Source: F23-D06 sp963603365 (lineage in GTDB: Bacteria > Bacteroidota > Bacteroidia > Bacteroidales > WCHB1-69). Taken from it: a DNA stretch of 64,000 nucleotides. Positions 9,208 to 16,569 of the stretch are shown piece after piece. The stretch spans positions 140,209-204,208 of the forward strand of contig CAVCMI010000015.1 in the NCBI GenBank assembly GCA_963603365.1, given 5' to 3'. The notes beneath the pieces were generated by a model that saw nothing but the letters and a program-made list of their open reading frames with translations, was not told where the DNA came from and did no database searches. The translations under genes and the position numbers were made by a program. Positions within the stretch are counted from its first letter, which is position 1. Every line of letters begins with the position of its first letter.

Positions 9208-9252
9208 TCCAGATAACGAAGTGAAATTGTAAAAAATAAATTTATTTACTCG

Positions 9253-9750
9253 ATGAAAAAAAAGTTGTTATTGATTGCTGCCGCCCTATTCTTCATTGCA
9301 GGAACGGCAGATGCTCAAAAGTATGGCCACGTCAACTCAAACGAGATTCTGGAAGTGATGCCGGGCATAGATTCTCTCCAAATCAAGCTGAATGCCTTCA
9401 AAACTGACTTGGAAAGCATGTTTGCCAGCATGATGACGGAATACCAGCAGAAAAAAGACAAATTTGACCGTGAAGTCGGGACAATGTCCTCAGCCGTCAG
9501 ACAAGTACGCGAAAAAGAACTGCAAGACCTCGCCACCCGCATACAGGAATTTCAGACGAACGCCCAGAATGACTTGGAAGACAAGCAATATGAATTAGCA
9601 AAACCTTTCCAGGACAAAATACAGAATGCCATCAACAAAGTGGCCAAGGACCATGGCTATGCCTATATTTTCGACACGAAAATATTGCTCTACTATGCCT
9701 CCGGGGACGACATCACACCGATGGTCAAAAAAGAAATAGGTATCCGATAA
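9253..9750 (+). CDS. OmpH/Skp-family periplasmic chaperone, copy 2
   Basis: 165 residues. Signal peptide MKKKLLLIAAALFFIAGTADAQ, then KYGHVNSNEILEVMPGIDSLQ, a helical middle, and KDHGYAYIFDTKILLYYASG near the end. Second of three tandem paralogs after bamA. It is closer to copy 3 than to copy 1: both share MPGID in the first helix and the same length, which suggests a more recent duplication. Presumed periplasmic holdase. Confidence 0.92.
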   Translation: MKKKLLLIAAALFFIAGTADAQKYGHVNSNEILEVMPGIDSLQIKLNAFKTDLESMFASMMTEYQQKKDKFDREVGTMSSAVRQVREKELQDLATRIQEFQTNAQNDLEDKQYELAKPFQDKIQNAINKVAKDHGYAYIFDTKILLYYASGDDITPMVKKEIGIR

Positions 9751-9761
9751 GACTCTCCGAC

Positions 9762-10265
9762 ATGAAAAAGTATATCATTGCAATACTGGCAGTTCTGTGC
9801 ACCGTAACAGGCTTTTCCCAAAAAGCGAAGTTCGGGCATGTTGACTACGGTGACATCATGAAAGACATGCCGGGAATTGATACTGCGCAAAGCAACTTGC
9901 TCGCCTTGCAGAATGAGCTTCAGGAGACGGGGCAGCAAATGGCCACGGAGATTCAGACGAAAGAGGCTGAATACCAAAGAATGGTTAATTCTGGCACCTC
10001 GTCTGCCGTGCTGAAAATCAAAGAAGACGAACTCCAGAAACTCTATTCGCGGCTGCAGGAGTTTGCCAGCAGCAGCGAACAGGAACTGCAAGCCAAGCAG
10101 ATTGAACTGTTGAAGCCATTTCAAGAGAAATTGCTGGATGCCATCAAAGTTGTGGCAGAAAACGGCAAATACACCTACGTTTTTGACATCACCACGCTGT
10201 CGTTTTATAGCGACAGCGACAATCTGACCGATACGGTCAGGAAACAGTTAGGGATTGTGAAATAA
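9762..10265 (+). CDS. OmpH/Skp-family periplasmic chaperone, copy 3
   Basis: 167 residues. Signal peptide MKKYIIAILAVLCTVTGFSQ, then KFGHVDYGDIMKDMPGIDTAQ, a glutamine- and glutamate-rich helical region, and NGKYTYVFDITTLSFYSDSD. Only 11 bp after copy 2, so in one transcript. A perfect hairpin terminator immediately follows, ending the uppS/bamA/ompH run. Confidence 0.92.
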   Translation: MKKYIIAILAVLCTVTGFSQKAKFGHVDYGDIMKDMPGIDTAQSNLLALQNELQETGQQMATEIQTKEAEYQRMVNSGTSSAVLKIKEDELQKLYSRLQEFASSSEQELQAKQIELLKPFQEKLLDAIKVVAENGKYTYVFDITTLSFYSDSDNLTDTVRKQLGIVK

Positions 10266-10303
10266 AAGGAAAAGGCGCTCAGTTGAGCGCCTTTTCCTTT
10301 TTT
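10264..10303 (+). terminator. Terminator of the bamA-ompH operon
   Basis: Perfect inverted repeat with 18-bp arms (10264-10281 and 10284-10301), a minimal loop and a T run. It starts inside the last ompH stop codon region. Confidence 0.9.
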
Positions 10304-10319
10304 CTGTAACTCCTTTTGA

Positions 10320-10490
10320 TTACTCCAGGCTGATAGCTTCGCAAGGGCAAACGTCAGCGCAAGCGCCGCATTCGATGCAAAGGTCAGGGTTGATAGAATA
10401 AGCTGCACCCTCAGAAATAGCTTCTTGAGGACATTCGCCTTGGCACGTGCCACAAGCGACGCAATTGTCAGGATTAATTTTGTAAGCCAT
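10320..10490 (-). CDS. 2[4Fe-4S] ferredoxin
   Basis: 56 residues: MAYKINPDNCVACGTCQGEC opens it, with a second cluster motif CIECGACADVCPC later. Two CxxCxxCxxxC(P) motifs ligate two [4Fe-4S] clusters; the Cys after the last CP is extra relative to the common CPVEAI ending. A small low-potential electron carrier, the natural partner of PFOR at the window start. Short but unambiguous. A minus-strand -7 element lies 39 bases upstream of the ATG. Confidence 0.96.
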   Translation of the reverse strand: MAYKINPDNCVACGTCQGECPQEAISEGAAYSINPDLCIECGACADVCPCEAISLE

Positions 10491-10529
10491 TGTTTTAATT
10501 GATGTTTGTTGTTGTTATTATTATGGCGG

Positions 10530-10537
10530 CAAAAATA
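10530..10537 (-). promoter_or_regulatory. -7 element (TATTTTTG) of the ferredoxin gene
   Basis: TATTTTTG on the minus strand, 39 bases upstream of the ferredoxin ATG. Confidence 0.6.
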
Positions 10538-10705
10538 CACTATTTTTCCGTTCATTCAGATAAAATAATTCATCAACAGTCGGGCACGTTCATCTGTCAT
10601 CTTATTCATTCATATACTGCAAACTACTCAAGGATTATTACAAGAATCCTCCAAAAAGGACAGCATATTCACGATTATTCAATGTTTGTTTCGGCATCTG
10701 TATGA

Positions 10706-10746
10706 CAAAAAGAAAGGCTTTGAGATTCTCAAAGCCTTTCTTTTTG
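10706..10746 (-). terminator. Terminator of the apt-ilvE operon
   Basis: Inverted repeat with perfect 20-bp arms (10706-10725 and 10727-10746), just after the ilvE stop on the minus strand. Confidence 0.85.
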
Positions 10747-10763
10747 TGGAGGATTATTTGGCA

Positions 10764-11786
10764 TTAGCAATCGATGATTGTACACCAGTTGTACTTGTCC
10801 TCGATTTCGCCATATTGGATACCCATAAGGATTTCGCGCATTTTGGTACACCACGGGCCGGGTTTGCCGTCTTTGGCGATGACATACACCTTGCCGCTCT
10901 CGCGGTCCTGAATCTCATGAATCGGAGAGATGACAGCGGCAGTACCGCAAGCGCCAGCCTCTTCGAATGTGCCGATCTCGTCGAGTTTGATATGACGTCT
11001 TTCGACCACAAGACCAAGGTCCTGCGCAATCGTTGTCAAACTCTTGTTGGTGATAGAGGGCAAAATAGAGCCCGAGTCGGGCGTGACATATTTTCCGTCC
11101 TTGATGCCGAAGAAGTTGGCCGGACCTGCCTCATCGATGTAGGTTTTGGTTTTTGCATCTGCGAAGATAGAGGCGCTGAAACCTTCTTTGTGGGCTCTTT
11201 CGCCGGCGCGAAGCGAGGCGGCATAGTTGCCTCCCACTTTCACATGACCGGTGCCGAGCGGAGCGGCACGGTCATAGTCGAGTGCGATCTGCATGTTCGT
11301 AGGCTTGAATCCCTCCTTGAAATAGGGACCTACGGGCATAACGAATACGACGAAAAGATATTCGTCAGCAGGCTTTACACCGATAGTCGGACCTGTACCG
11401 ATCAGCAGCGGACGGATATAAAGAGAACCATCGGTTCCGTAAGGCGGTATATAGTCTGCATTCAGTTTGACCACCAGTTCCAAAGCGTCAAAGAACAGTT
11501 TTTCCGGAATCGGAGCCAACATAACCGTATCGGCAGAATTGTTGAGCCGTTTCCAGTTCTCGTCCCAGCGGAACAGACGGACTTTTCCGTCTTTGCCTCT
11601 GAAAGCCTTCATTCCCTCAAATGCTTCCTGTCCGTAGTGCAAGCACGAAGCCGCTATGTGCATAGGAATGGTCTCGTCTGAAGTAACCTCTAAGTGTCCC
11701 CATTCGCCGTTCCTGAAATAACAGCGGACATTGTAATCGGTTTTCACATAACCGAATGAAAGGTTTTTCCAATCAATGTTTTTCAT
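10764..11786 (-). CDS. ilvE: Branched-chain amino acid aminotransferase
   Basis: 340 residues, usual for the class IV PLP-dependent family. Transfers amino groups between Glu and the keto acids of Leu, Ile and Val. Recognised from LHYGQEAFEGMKAFRG, SLYIRPLLIGTG, the PLP-lysine region GTGHVKVGGNYAASL, and EAGPANFFGIK. Follows apt with a 39-bp gap, so probably cotranscribed; no -7 element lies between them. A long open frame on the opposite strand (10686-11681) is a shadow. Confidence 0.95.
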   Translation of the reverse strand: MKNIDWKNLSFGYVKTDYNVRCYFRNGEWGHLEVTSDETIPMHIAASCLHYGQEAFEGMKAFRGKDGKVRLFRWDENWKRLNNSADTVMLAPIPEKLFFDALELVVKLNADYIPPYGTDGSLYIRPLLIGTGPTIGVKPADEYLFVVFVMPVGPYFKEGFKPTNMQIALDYDRAAPLGTGHVKVGGNYAASLRAGERAHKEGFSASIFADAKTKTYIDEAGPANFFGIKDGKYVTPDSGSILPSITNKSLTTIAQDLGLVVERRHIKLDEIGTFEEAGACGTAAVISPIHEIQDRESGKVYVIAKDGKPGPWCTKMREILMGIQYGEIEDKYNWCTIIDC

Positions 11787-11825
11787 TGTGCTAAAAGTTT
11801 TTTATTTTTTAATGTTGATTAATGA

Positions 11826-12338
11826 TTACAATTGTATCAAACTGTTTACGGTATGCCCTGACAAATTCTTCCTTCCCTCCAATGCCGTCAGTTCCATCAG
11901 AAACAGGGCTGAAACGGATGCCGGGCTGAAATGTTGTATAAGGTTGATGGCCGCTCGCATAGTGCCTCCGGTGGCCAGCACATCGTCTATCACAAGCACG
12001 CGCTTGTTCTGAGGCATACACCCTTGGTGAATTTCGAGTTCGGCCGTTCCATATTCAAGCTGGCAGGATTCGCTGAACTTTGCCCCGGGCAGTTTACCCT
12101 TTTTTCGGATCGGCACGAAAGGCAGCCCTAACTCGTATGCAATGACCGGTGCAAAAAAGAAACCGCGGGTCTCCAATGCGGCAACGACTTCGGGTTTTTC
12201 TGCCCTCGCGGCAGCAAGCATATCGTCTATCGCCTTGTGATACTCTGCGGCGTCATTAAGCAAAGTGGTGATGTCATAGAACTTGATTCCCTCCTTTGGA
12301 AAACCTTCGACAATACGCACTTTGGAAAAATCAAACAT
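11826..12338 (-). CDS. apt: Adenine phosphoribosyltransferase
   Basis: 170 residues. Salvages adenine to AMP using PRPP. The PRPP-binding loop is VLVIDDVLATGGT; EGFPKEGIKFYDITTLL and ETRGFFFAPVIAYELGLPFVPIRK are typical of APT. The start at 12338 (MFDFSKVRIVEGFP) is preferred to an upstream TAT-less extension to 12374, because the leader would begin right after the -7 element at 12372-12379. Confidence 0.95.
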   Translation of the reverse strand: MFDFSKVRIVEGFPKEGIKFYDITTLLNDAAEYHKAIDDMLAAARAEKPEVVAALETRGFFFAPVIAYELGLPFVPIRKKGKLPGAKFSESCQLEYGTAELEIHQGCMPQNKRVLVIDDVLATGGTMRAAINLIQHFSPASVSALFLMELTALEGRKNLSGHTVNSLIQL

Positions 12339-12371
12339 AACAATAATTATATGTAACCGTTTAGATGAGCG

Positions 12372-12379
12372 CAAAAGTA
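12372..12379 (-). promoter_or_regulatory. -7 element (TACTTTTG) of apt-ilvE
   Basis: Minus-strand TACTTTTG, 33 bases before the apt start. It is one arm of a 28-bp palindrome with the + strand element at 12392. Confidence 0.65.
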
Positions 12380-12391
12380 CACTTTTTTTTG

Positions 12392-12399
12392 TACTTTTG
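12392..12399 (+). promoter_or_regulatory. -7 element (TACTTTTG) of the phosphotransacylase gene
   Basis: Plus-strand TACTTTTG, 39 bases before the ATG at 12439. It mirrors the apt element 12 bp away. Confidence 0.65.
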
Positions 12400-12438
12400 C
12401 CGACTTACACAATAAAACTACAATTAAAACTCAAATAT

Positions 12439-13341
12439 ATGAATATTACAAAATTAGACCAGGTTGTGGAACTGGTGAAATCCAAGCCTAAGAAAAGACT
12501 TGTGGCAGCCAATGCAAACGACGAACACACCATTCAGGCGGTCAATGCCGCCGTTGACATGGGCGTAATTGACGCCACCTTGGTGGGAGACACTGCTGCT
12601 ATTGAGTCCGTCTGCAAGAATCTGGGCATCGACACGGCAAAGTTCAAAATCGTCCATGAGACTTCCGACGTGAAAGCCGCCGCTATCAGCTGCGACCTTA
12701 TCAACAACGGAGAGGGCGACATCCTGATGAAAGGTCTGCTTCCCACCGACAAGTATATGCACGCCATCCTCAACAAGGAGCGCGGGCTTTGTCCTCCAAA
12801 GGCTACCCTGTCGCATGTGACAGTGATTGAGAATCCTGCTTACCACAAACTGCTCATCGTTGGAGACGTGGCCATCATTCCCGCGCCGGACTTGAAACAG
12901 AAAAAAGTCATTCTCCGCAATGTGGTCAGTACGGCCAAGGCTATAGGCATTGAGAAACCTAAGGTTGCGCTCATCGCTTGTTCGGAGCAGATGCTTCCGG
13001 GCGTTCAGGCCTGCATTGACGCTGCGCTGCTGGCAAAAGAGGCCGAACGCACCCGTATGGATGCCTACGTTGACGGTCCTCTTTCGCTCGACATTGCCAT
13101 CAACAAAGAAGCTGCCGACCTGAAAAGAGTGGAGAACCCTGTAGCCGGCGATGCCGACTGTCTGGTATTCCCCAACATCGAAACCGGCAACGTCTTCTAT
13201 AAATGCTGCACTAAATTCAACCATGCCGAGCTTGGCGCTATCATTATGGGTGCAAAGATCCCGTGCGTGCTCTCTTCACGCGGCGACACGGCCAAGACAA
13301 AACTGTACTCCATCTCATTAGCCGCCCTGCTGGCAAAATAG
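12439..13341 (+). CDS. Phosphate acyltransferase (phosphate butyryltransferase-like)
   Basis: 300 residues, within the phosphate acetyl/butyryltransferase family. It converts an acyl-CoA plus phosphate to acyl phosphate. Characteristic stretches are GEGDILMKGLLPTDKYMHA, LSHVTVIENPAYHKLLIVGD, YVDGPLSLDIAINKEAA, and the C-terminal AGDADCLVFPNIETGN. The size and the N-terminus starting directly with the catalytic fold fit Ptb better than Pta. No butyrate kinase lies next to it, unlike many ptb-buk loci, so the physiological acyl group is uncertain. The start at 12439 lies after the -7 element; the longer frame from 12283 runs through the promoter. Confidence 0.85.
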   Translation: MNITKLDQVVELVKSKPKKRLVAANANDEHTIQAVNAAVDMGVIDATLVGDTAAIESVCKNLGIDTAKFKIVHETSDVKAAAISCDLINNGEGDILMKGLLPTDKYMHAILNKERGLCPPKATLSHVTVIENPAYHKLLIVGDVAIIPAPDLKQKKVILRNVVSTAKAIGIEKPKVALIACSEQMLPGVQACIDAALLAKEAERTRMDAYVDGPLSLDIAINKEAADLKRVENPVAGDADCLVFPNIETGNVFYKCCTKFNHAELGAIIMGAKIPCVLSSRGDTAKTKLYSISLAALLAK

Positions 13342-13356
13342 CAAAACCTGCCGGAG

Positions 13357-14142
13357 ATGACAGAAGCATTAGGGTTCATAAATTTTCGCATCATCGATGT
13401 AATCGACATCCTCATCGTAGCCATTGTACTTTATGAACTGTACAAGCTTACGAAAGGCACCGCCGCCGTGAAACTGTTCTGGGTGGTCGCGATTTTTTAT
13501 GTGGCTTGGAAAGTGGTCACCTATTTCCACTTCACGATACTCTCTGAACTGCTCGGGGAGGTCATCAATATCGGCATTCTGGCAATTGTCATCCTCTTTG
13601 CGCCAGAAATCCGCAAGTTCCTGCTCTTCCTTGGTGACGGCAGGCTGCTGCGGTTTTTCAGCGACAAGTTCGGGCGGCAAGAACGTTCAAATGCTTTCAC
13701 GGCAGAAGTGGAAGCCGTGCGCGAGGCCTGCCAACACATGTCTGACAGCAAAACGGGCGCACTGATCATCTTTGCCCGGGAAACGCCGCTCGACGATTAC
13801 CTCAATACCGGGAAGACGATTGATGCCATGCCTACTTCAGAACTTTTGGAAAACATCTTCTTCAAGAACAGTCCGCTGCACGACGGTGCGGTAATCATCA
13901 AAGACCACCGCATTGCGGCCGCACGCTGCATCCTGCCCGTTTCCAAGAGCACCAACCTCCCGCAAGGCATCGGCTTGCGCCACCGCTCTGCCCTCGGCTC
14001 TACCGAACTGACAGACGCTATTGCCGTAATCGTCTCAGAACAGACGGGCACTATCTCGCTCTGCAAAAACGGCCAACTAACCCGAGGCATCAACTCTTCT
14101 ACATTGAGACAACTCTTGCTTGAGAACCTTACAAAAGAATAA
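13357..14142 (+). CDS. cdaA: Membrane diadenylate cyclase CdaA
   Basis: 261 residues. Makes cyclic di-AMP from two ATP. Three N-terminal membrane helices (about 10-30, 38-56 and 62-82) precede the DAC/DisA_N domain with the DGA motif in NSPLHDGAVI (176-178) and RHR in GLRHRSALG (208-210), both nucleotide-binding and catalytic. Starts 15 bp after the phosphotransacylase gene, so likely in the same operon. Bacteroidota use c-di-AMP in envelope and osmotic control; no glmM or cdaR is adjacent here. Confidence 0.95.
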   Translation: MTEALGFINFRIIDVIDILIVAIVLYELYKLTKGTAAVKLFWVVAIFYVAWKVVTYFHFTILSELLGEVINIGILAIVILFAPEIRKFLLFLGDGRLLRFFSDKFGRQERSNAFTAEVEAVREACQHMSDSKTGALIIFARETPLDDYLNTGKTIDAMPTSELLENIFFKNSPLHDGAVIIKDHRIAAARCILPVSKSTNLPQGIGLRHRSALGSTELTDAIAVIVSEQTGTISLCKNGQLTRGINSSTLRQLLLENLTKE

Positions 14143-14194
14143 TCCTGTCCGGGATTGTCACATAAATCAAATTATCAACAAAAACAAAACAACA

Positions 14195-14740
14195 ATGAAA
14201 AAGTTCGTATGCAAAGTGTGCGGATTCGTCTATGAAGGCGATGAACCGCCGGCAAAATGCCCCCAATGCGGTCAACCGGCCGACAAGTTTGAAGAAGTCA
14301 AAGACGACGAGCTGTCGTTCGTCACAGAACATGTTTTAGGCGTGGCCAAAGACACCGATGAGGAAATGATAAAAGACCTGAACGCTCATTTTATGGGCGA
14401 AGCCACAGAAGTCGGCATGTATCTGGCCATGAGCCGTCAGGCCGACCGCGAAGGCTACCCTGAGATAGCAGAGGCATTCAAACGCTATGCCTTTGAAGAG
14501 GCGGAGCATTGCGCCAAGTTCGCCGAACTGTTAGGCGATGTGGTCTGGGACACGAAAACGAATCTTGAAAAGCGTATGCTTGCCGAAAGCGGGGCCTGCG
14601 CCGACAAGATGCGGATTGCCAAACGAGCCAAAGAGATGAACTGGGATGCCGTCCACGACACGGTTCACGAAATGGCAAAAGATGAGGCTCGGCACGGCTG
14701 CGGCTTCCAAGGCCTGTTCAACAGATATTTCAAGAAATAA
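14195..14740 (+). CDS. Reverse rubrerythrin (NADH peroxidase type)
   Basis: 181 residues. The rubredoxin-like [Fe(SCys)4] domain is at the N-terminus (FVCKVCGFVYEGDEPPAKCP plus CGQP) and the diiron rubrerythrin domain follows (residues about 50-181, with EATEVGMYLAMSRQADREGYPE, FEEAEHCAKF, DEARHG). This is the reversed order compared with classic rubrerythrin. It reduces hydrogen peroxide in anaerobes using electrons from reduced pyridine nucleotides via redox partners. 52 bp after cdaA with no clear promoter between; a hairpin terminator follows. Confidence 0.93.
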   Translation: MKKFVCKVCGFVYEGDEPPAKCPQCGQPADKFEEVKDDELSFVTEHVLGVAKDTDEEMIKDLNAHFMGEATEVGMYLAMSRQADREGYPEIAEAFKRYAFEEAEHCAKFAELLGDVVWDTKTNLEKRMLAESGACADKMRIAKRAKEMNWDAVHDTVHEMAKDEARHGCGFQGLFNRYFKK

Positions 14741-14776
14741 CTGTCTGCCTCCTCTCAAAAAAAAAACGAAATCCAT

Positions 14777-14804
14777 AAGCCCTTTTTCTGAAAGGGCTTT
14801 TTTT
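14777..14804 (+). terminator. Terminator between rubrerythrin and ftsW
   Basis: 9-bp perfect stem (14777-14785 and 14791-14799) with a 5-nt loop and T run. On the minus strand an A/T run also follows, so it may serve the convergent ftsW operon too. Confidence 0.8.
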
Positions 14805-14835
14805 GTGTTCTATTGTTTTCTTATGATTATGGAGA

Positions 14836-15972
14836 TTAACGGTAGAATACCTTCTTATAATCTTCTTTCCCCTCCTCTTCAGCATTCTTTTTGCTGATGT
14901 TCAGCAGCATGCCCATAGCGCACCCAGACACAAGCAATGACATGCCGCCACTGCTGATGAACGGAAGGGTCTGTCCCGTAGTCGGCAACAATTCACAGTT
15001 GACGCCAATATGCACCAGTGCCTGGCATGTAAACCAAAAGCCTATGCCAAAAGCGAGCAGGGCTCCTAACGAGTCTGACGATTTTTTGGCAATGCGCCAC
15101 GACCGGTAAAAGATCACCAAATATGAAAGCAATACAGGAATGCCGACAAGCAGTCCCGTTTCTTCAAACAAGGAAGCATATGCGTAGTCCGTGTCATTCT
15201 CTGGCAACCTGTTTTTGATTACCCCCTTTCCAGGACCGGCAGGACTGAGTCCGGAACGCGCTATGGCGGCACGCGACAGAATCATCTGATCGCCATAGCC
15301 GTTGCTGTTGTCTTTGGTGAAATAGTATTCAAGACGATTCACAAACGTGCCCATTCGGCCGATTTTTCCGCCGTTGTCACTTTTTATTACGACAAAAGCA
15401 AGTATGGCAACCACGGCAACCGCTATGCCCAACAGCCTCAAGATATGTTTGATCTTGAAGTTTCCTACGAAAAAGATGACCAGCCCTGTAATGAAAAGGA
15501 TGATGGCCGTGGACATGTTCAAGACGGCTATCGTTCCGCAAAACCCAAGCAGCAGTGCCCCTAAATAGGTCATGTCCGAATCCGACAACTGACAATCTCG
15601 CTTATAGCGGCGGCCTATGAAGTTGCATAGAAAGATAATGACGAAAAAACCAATGACATAGAAAGTCTGGACATTGCGACCCATCAAAGTAATGCCGCGC
15701 ACTGCACGCGACCCCAGCGTCAACACTAACAGCAAGATGGCGAAAAGAAGCATCAGGAAAGAGAAGTTTTCTGCCAATTTTCTGTAACTTATGGTATAGC
15801 AGAAGACAAGTCCAATATAGCAGGCCAACAGATGGATAAGATGTCCACTCACCTGTTTGCCGCCCGTACTATAGACCACCAGCGTGGATATGAGCGTCAA
15901 GAAGATAACAATGCCGAGAATGACCTTGTCGCCTTTAAACGAGAGCGCCGCTTTCTTTGCTTCTTTTCCCAT
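14836..15972 (-). CDS. ftsW: Peptidoglycan glycosyltransferase FtsW
   Basis: 378 residues, SEDS family, about ten membrane helices. Polymerises lipid II glycan at the division septum together with the FtsI transpeptidase. Diagnostic segments are GFCGTIAVLNMSTAIILF, the extracellular PAGPGKGVIKNRLPENDTDY, ASLFEETGLLVG and LLPTTGQTLPFISSGGMSLL. Last gene of the dcw run on the minus strand; murG, murC, ftsQ, ftsA and ftsZ do not follow. Starts 6 bp after the murD remnant. Confidence 0.95.
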   Translation of the reverse strand: MGKEAKKAALSFKGDKVILGIVIFLTLISTLVVYSTGGKQVSGHLIHLLACYIGLVFCYTISYRKLAENFSFLMLLFAILLLVLTLGSRAVRGITLMGRNVQTFYVIGFFVIIFLCNFIGRRYKRDCQLSDSDMTYLGALLLGFCGTIAVLNMSTAIILFITGLVIFFVGNFKIKHILRLLGIAVAVVAILAFVVIKSDNGGKIGRMGTFVNRLEYYFTKDNSNGYGDQMILSRAAIARSGLSPAGPGKGVIKNRLPENDTDYAYASLFEETGLLVGIPVLLSYLVIFYRSWRIAKKSSDSLGALLAFGIGFWFTCQALVHIGVNCELLPTTGQTLPFISSGGMSLLVSGCAMGMLLNISKKNAEEEGKEDYKKVFYR

Positions 15973-15978
15973 GATGTC

Positions 15979-16536
15979 TTATAGTTGCCCAACCGCTTTT
16001 TGGAATCTGTTGCCGCGTTCGCGGTAGGTTACTTGCGCCGTCCCGCTGACACCTGGCGAGAAGAGGATAACATACCCCTCTTTGCTGCTGTAGTAAGCTT
16101 CGCGCACGGCATCGTCAATGTTCATCTCGATACACATAGGAATGGCGAGAGAAGATATGCTTTCATAAACCTCTGTGTTATAAACGCCTTGAAGCACGAT
16201 GCATTTCACCTTTTCGCGCACCACTTTCAGCAAGTCTTCGGTCAGATTCTCAGCCTCGTCAATATTTGTAATCCACACCGTAGGCTTTGTCATGCTCTGC
16301 AGTGCGAACCATACCGCATTGGTGTTCGTGGATCGTGAATCGTCAATGAAATCGACCCCGTTAAGGCTTTTTACATGTTCCAGTTTATGCGAACTCCCCT
16401 CAAAGTCGGACAAGGAATCGGCTATGTTTTTCTTCCGGATGTTGATCAGGCGAGCATTCAAGGCTGCCGTCATCGTGTTTGTACGCTCTCTTTCCTGCTC
16501 GAAGAGGCGGAAACTGTTTGTTCTGTTTGTGGGCAT
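15979..16536 (-). CDS. MurD C-terminal-domain protein (truncated, diverged Mur ligase)
   Basis: 185 residues against about 445 for MurD. Only the C-terminal ligase domain plus its linker is present: TNTMTAALNARLINIRKKNI aligns with the segment opening this domain in MurD, HKLEHVKSLNGVDFIDDSRS with the HRLE...GV.FINDSKATN region, and TYRERGNRFQKAVGQL with the C-terminus. The UDP-binding N-domain and the ATPase domain with GTNGKT are absent. Conserved substrate positions are changed: DSKATN reads DSRSTN, the GG(K)DK glycine/lysine loop reads WITNIDEAEN, and the LSPxxASFDxF segment is replaced by FSPGVSGTAQ. It sits where murD belongs, between mraY (33 bp) and ftsW (6 bp), and keeps an open frame. 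MurD activity is unlikely; role unknown. Confidence 0.8.
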   Translation of the reverse strand: MPTNRTNSFRLFEQERERTNTMTAALNARLINIRKKNIADSLSDFEGSSHKLEHVKSLNGVDFIDDSRSTNTNAVWFALQSMTKPTVWITNIDEAENLTEDLLKVVREKVKCIVLQGVYNTEVYESISSLAIPMCIEMNIDDAVREAYYSSKEGYVILFSPGVSGTAQVTYRERGNRFQKAVGQL

Positions 16537-16569
16537 AATGTCAAAGGTTTTATGGTTTACTTATAATTG

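Noticed and set aside
10686..11681. 331-codon open frame on the plus strand opposite ilvE
   Set aside because: Antisense shadow: the minus strand encodes a complete, motif-perfect IlvE with its own terminator, while the plus-strand translation has no family resemblance.
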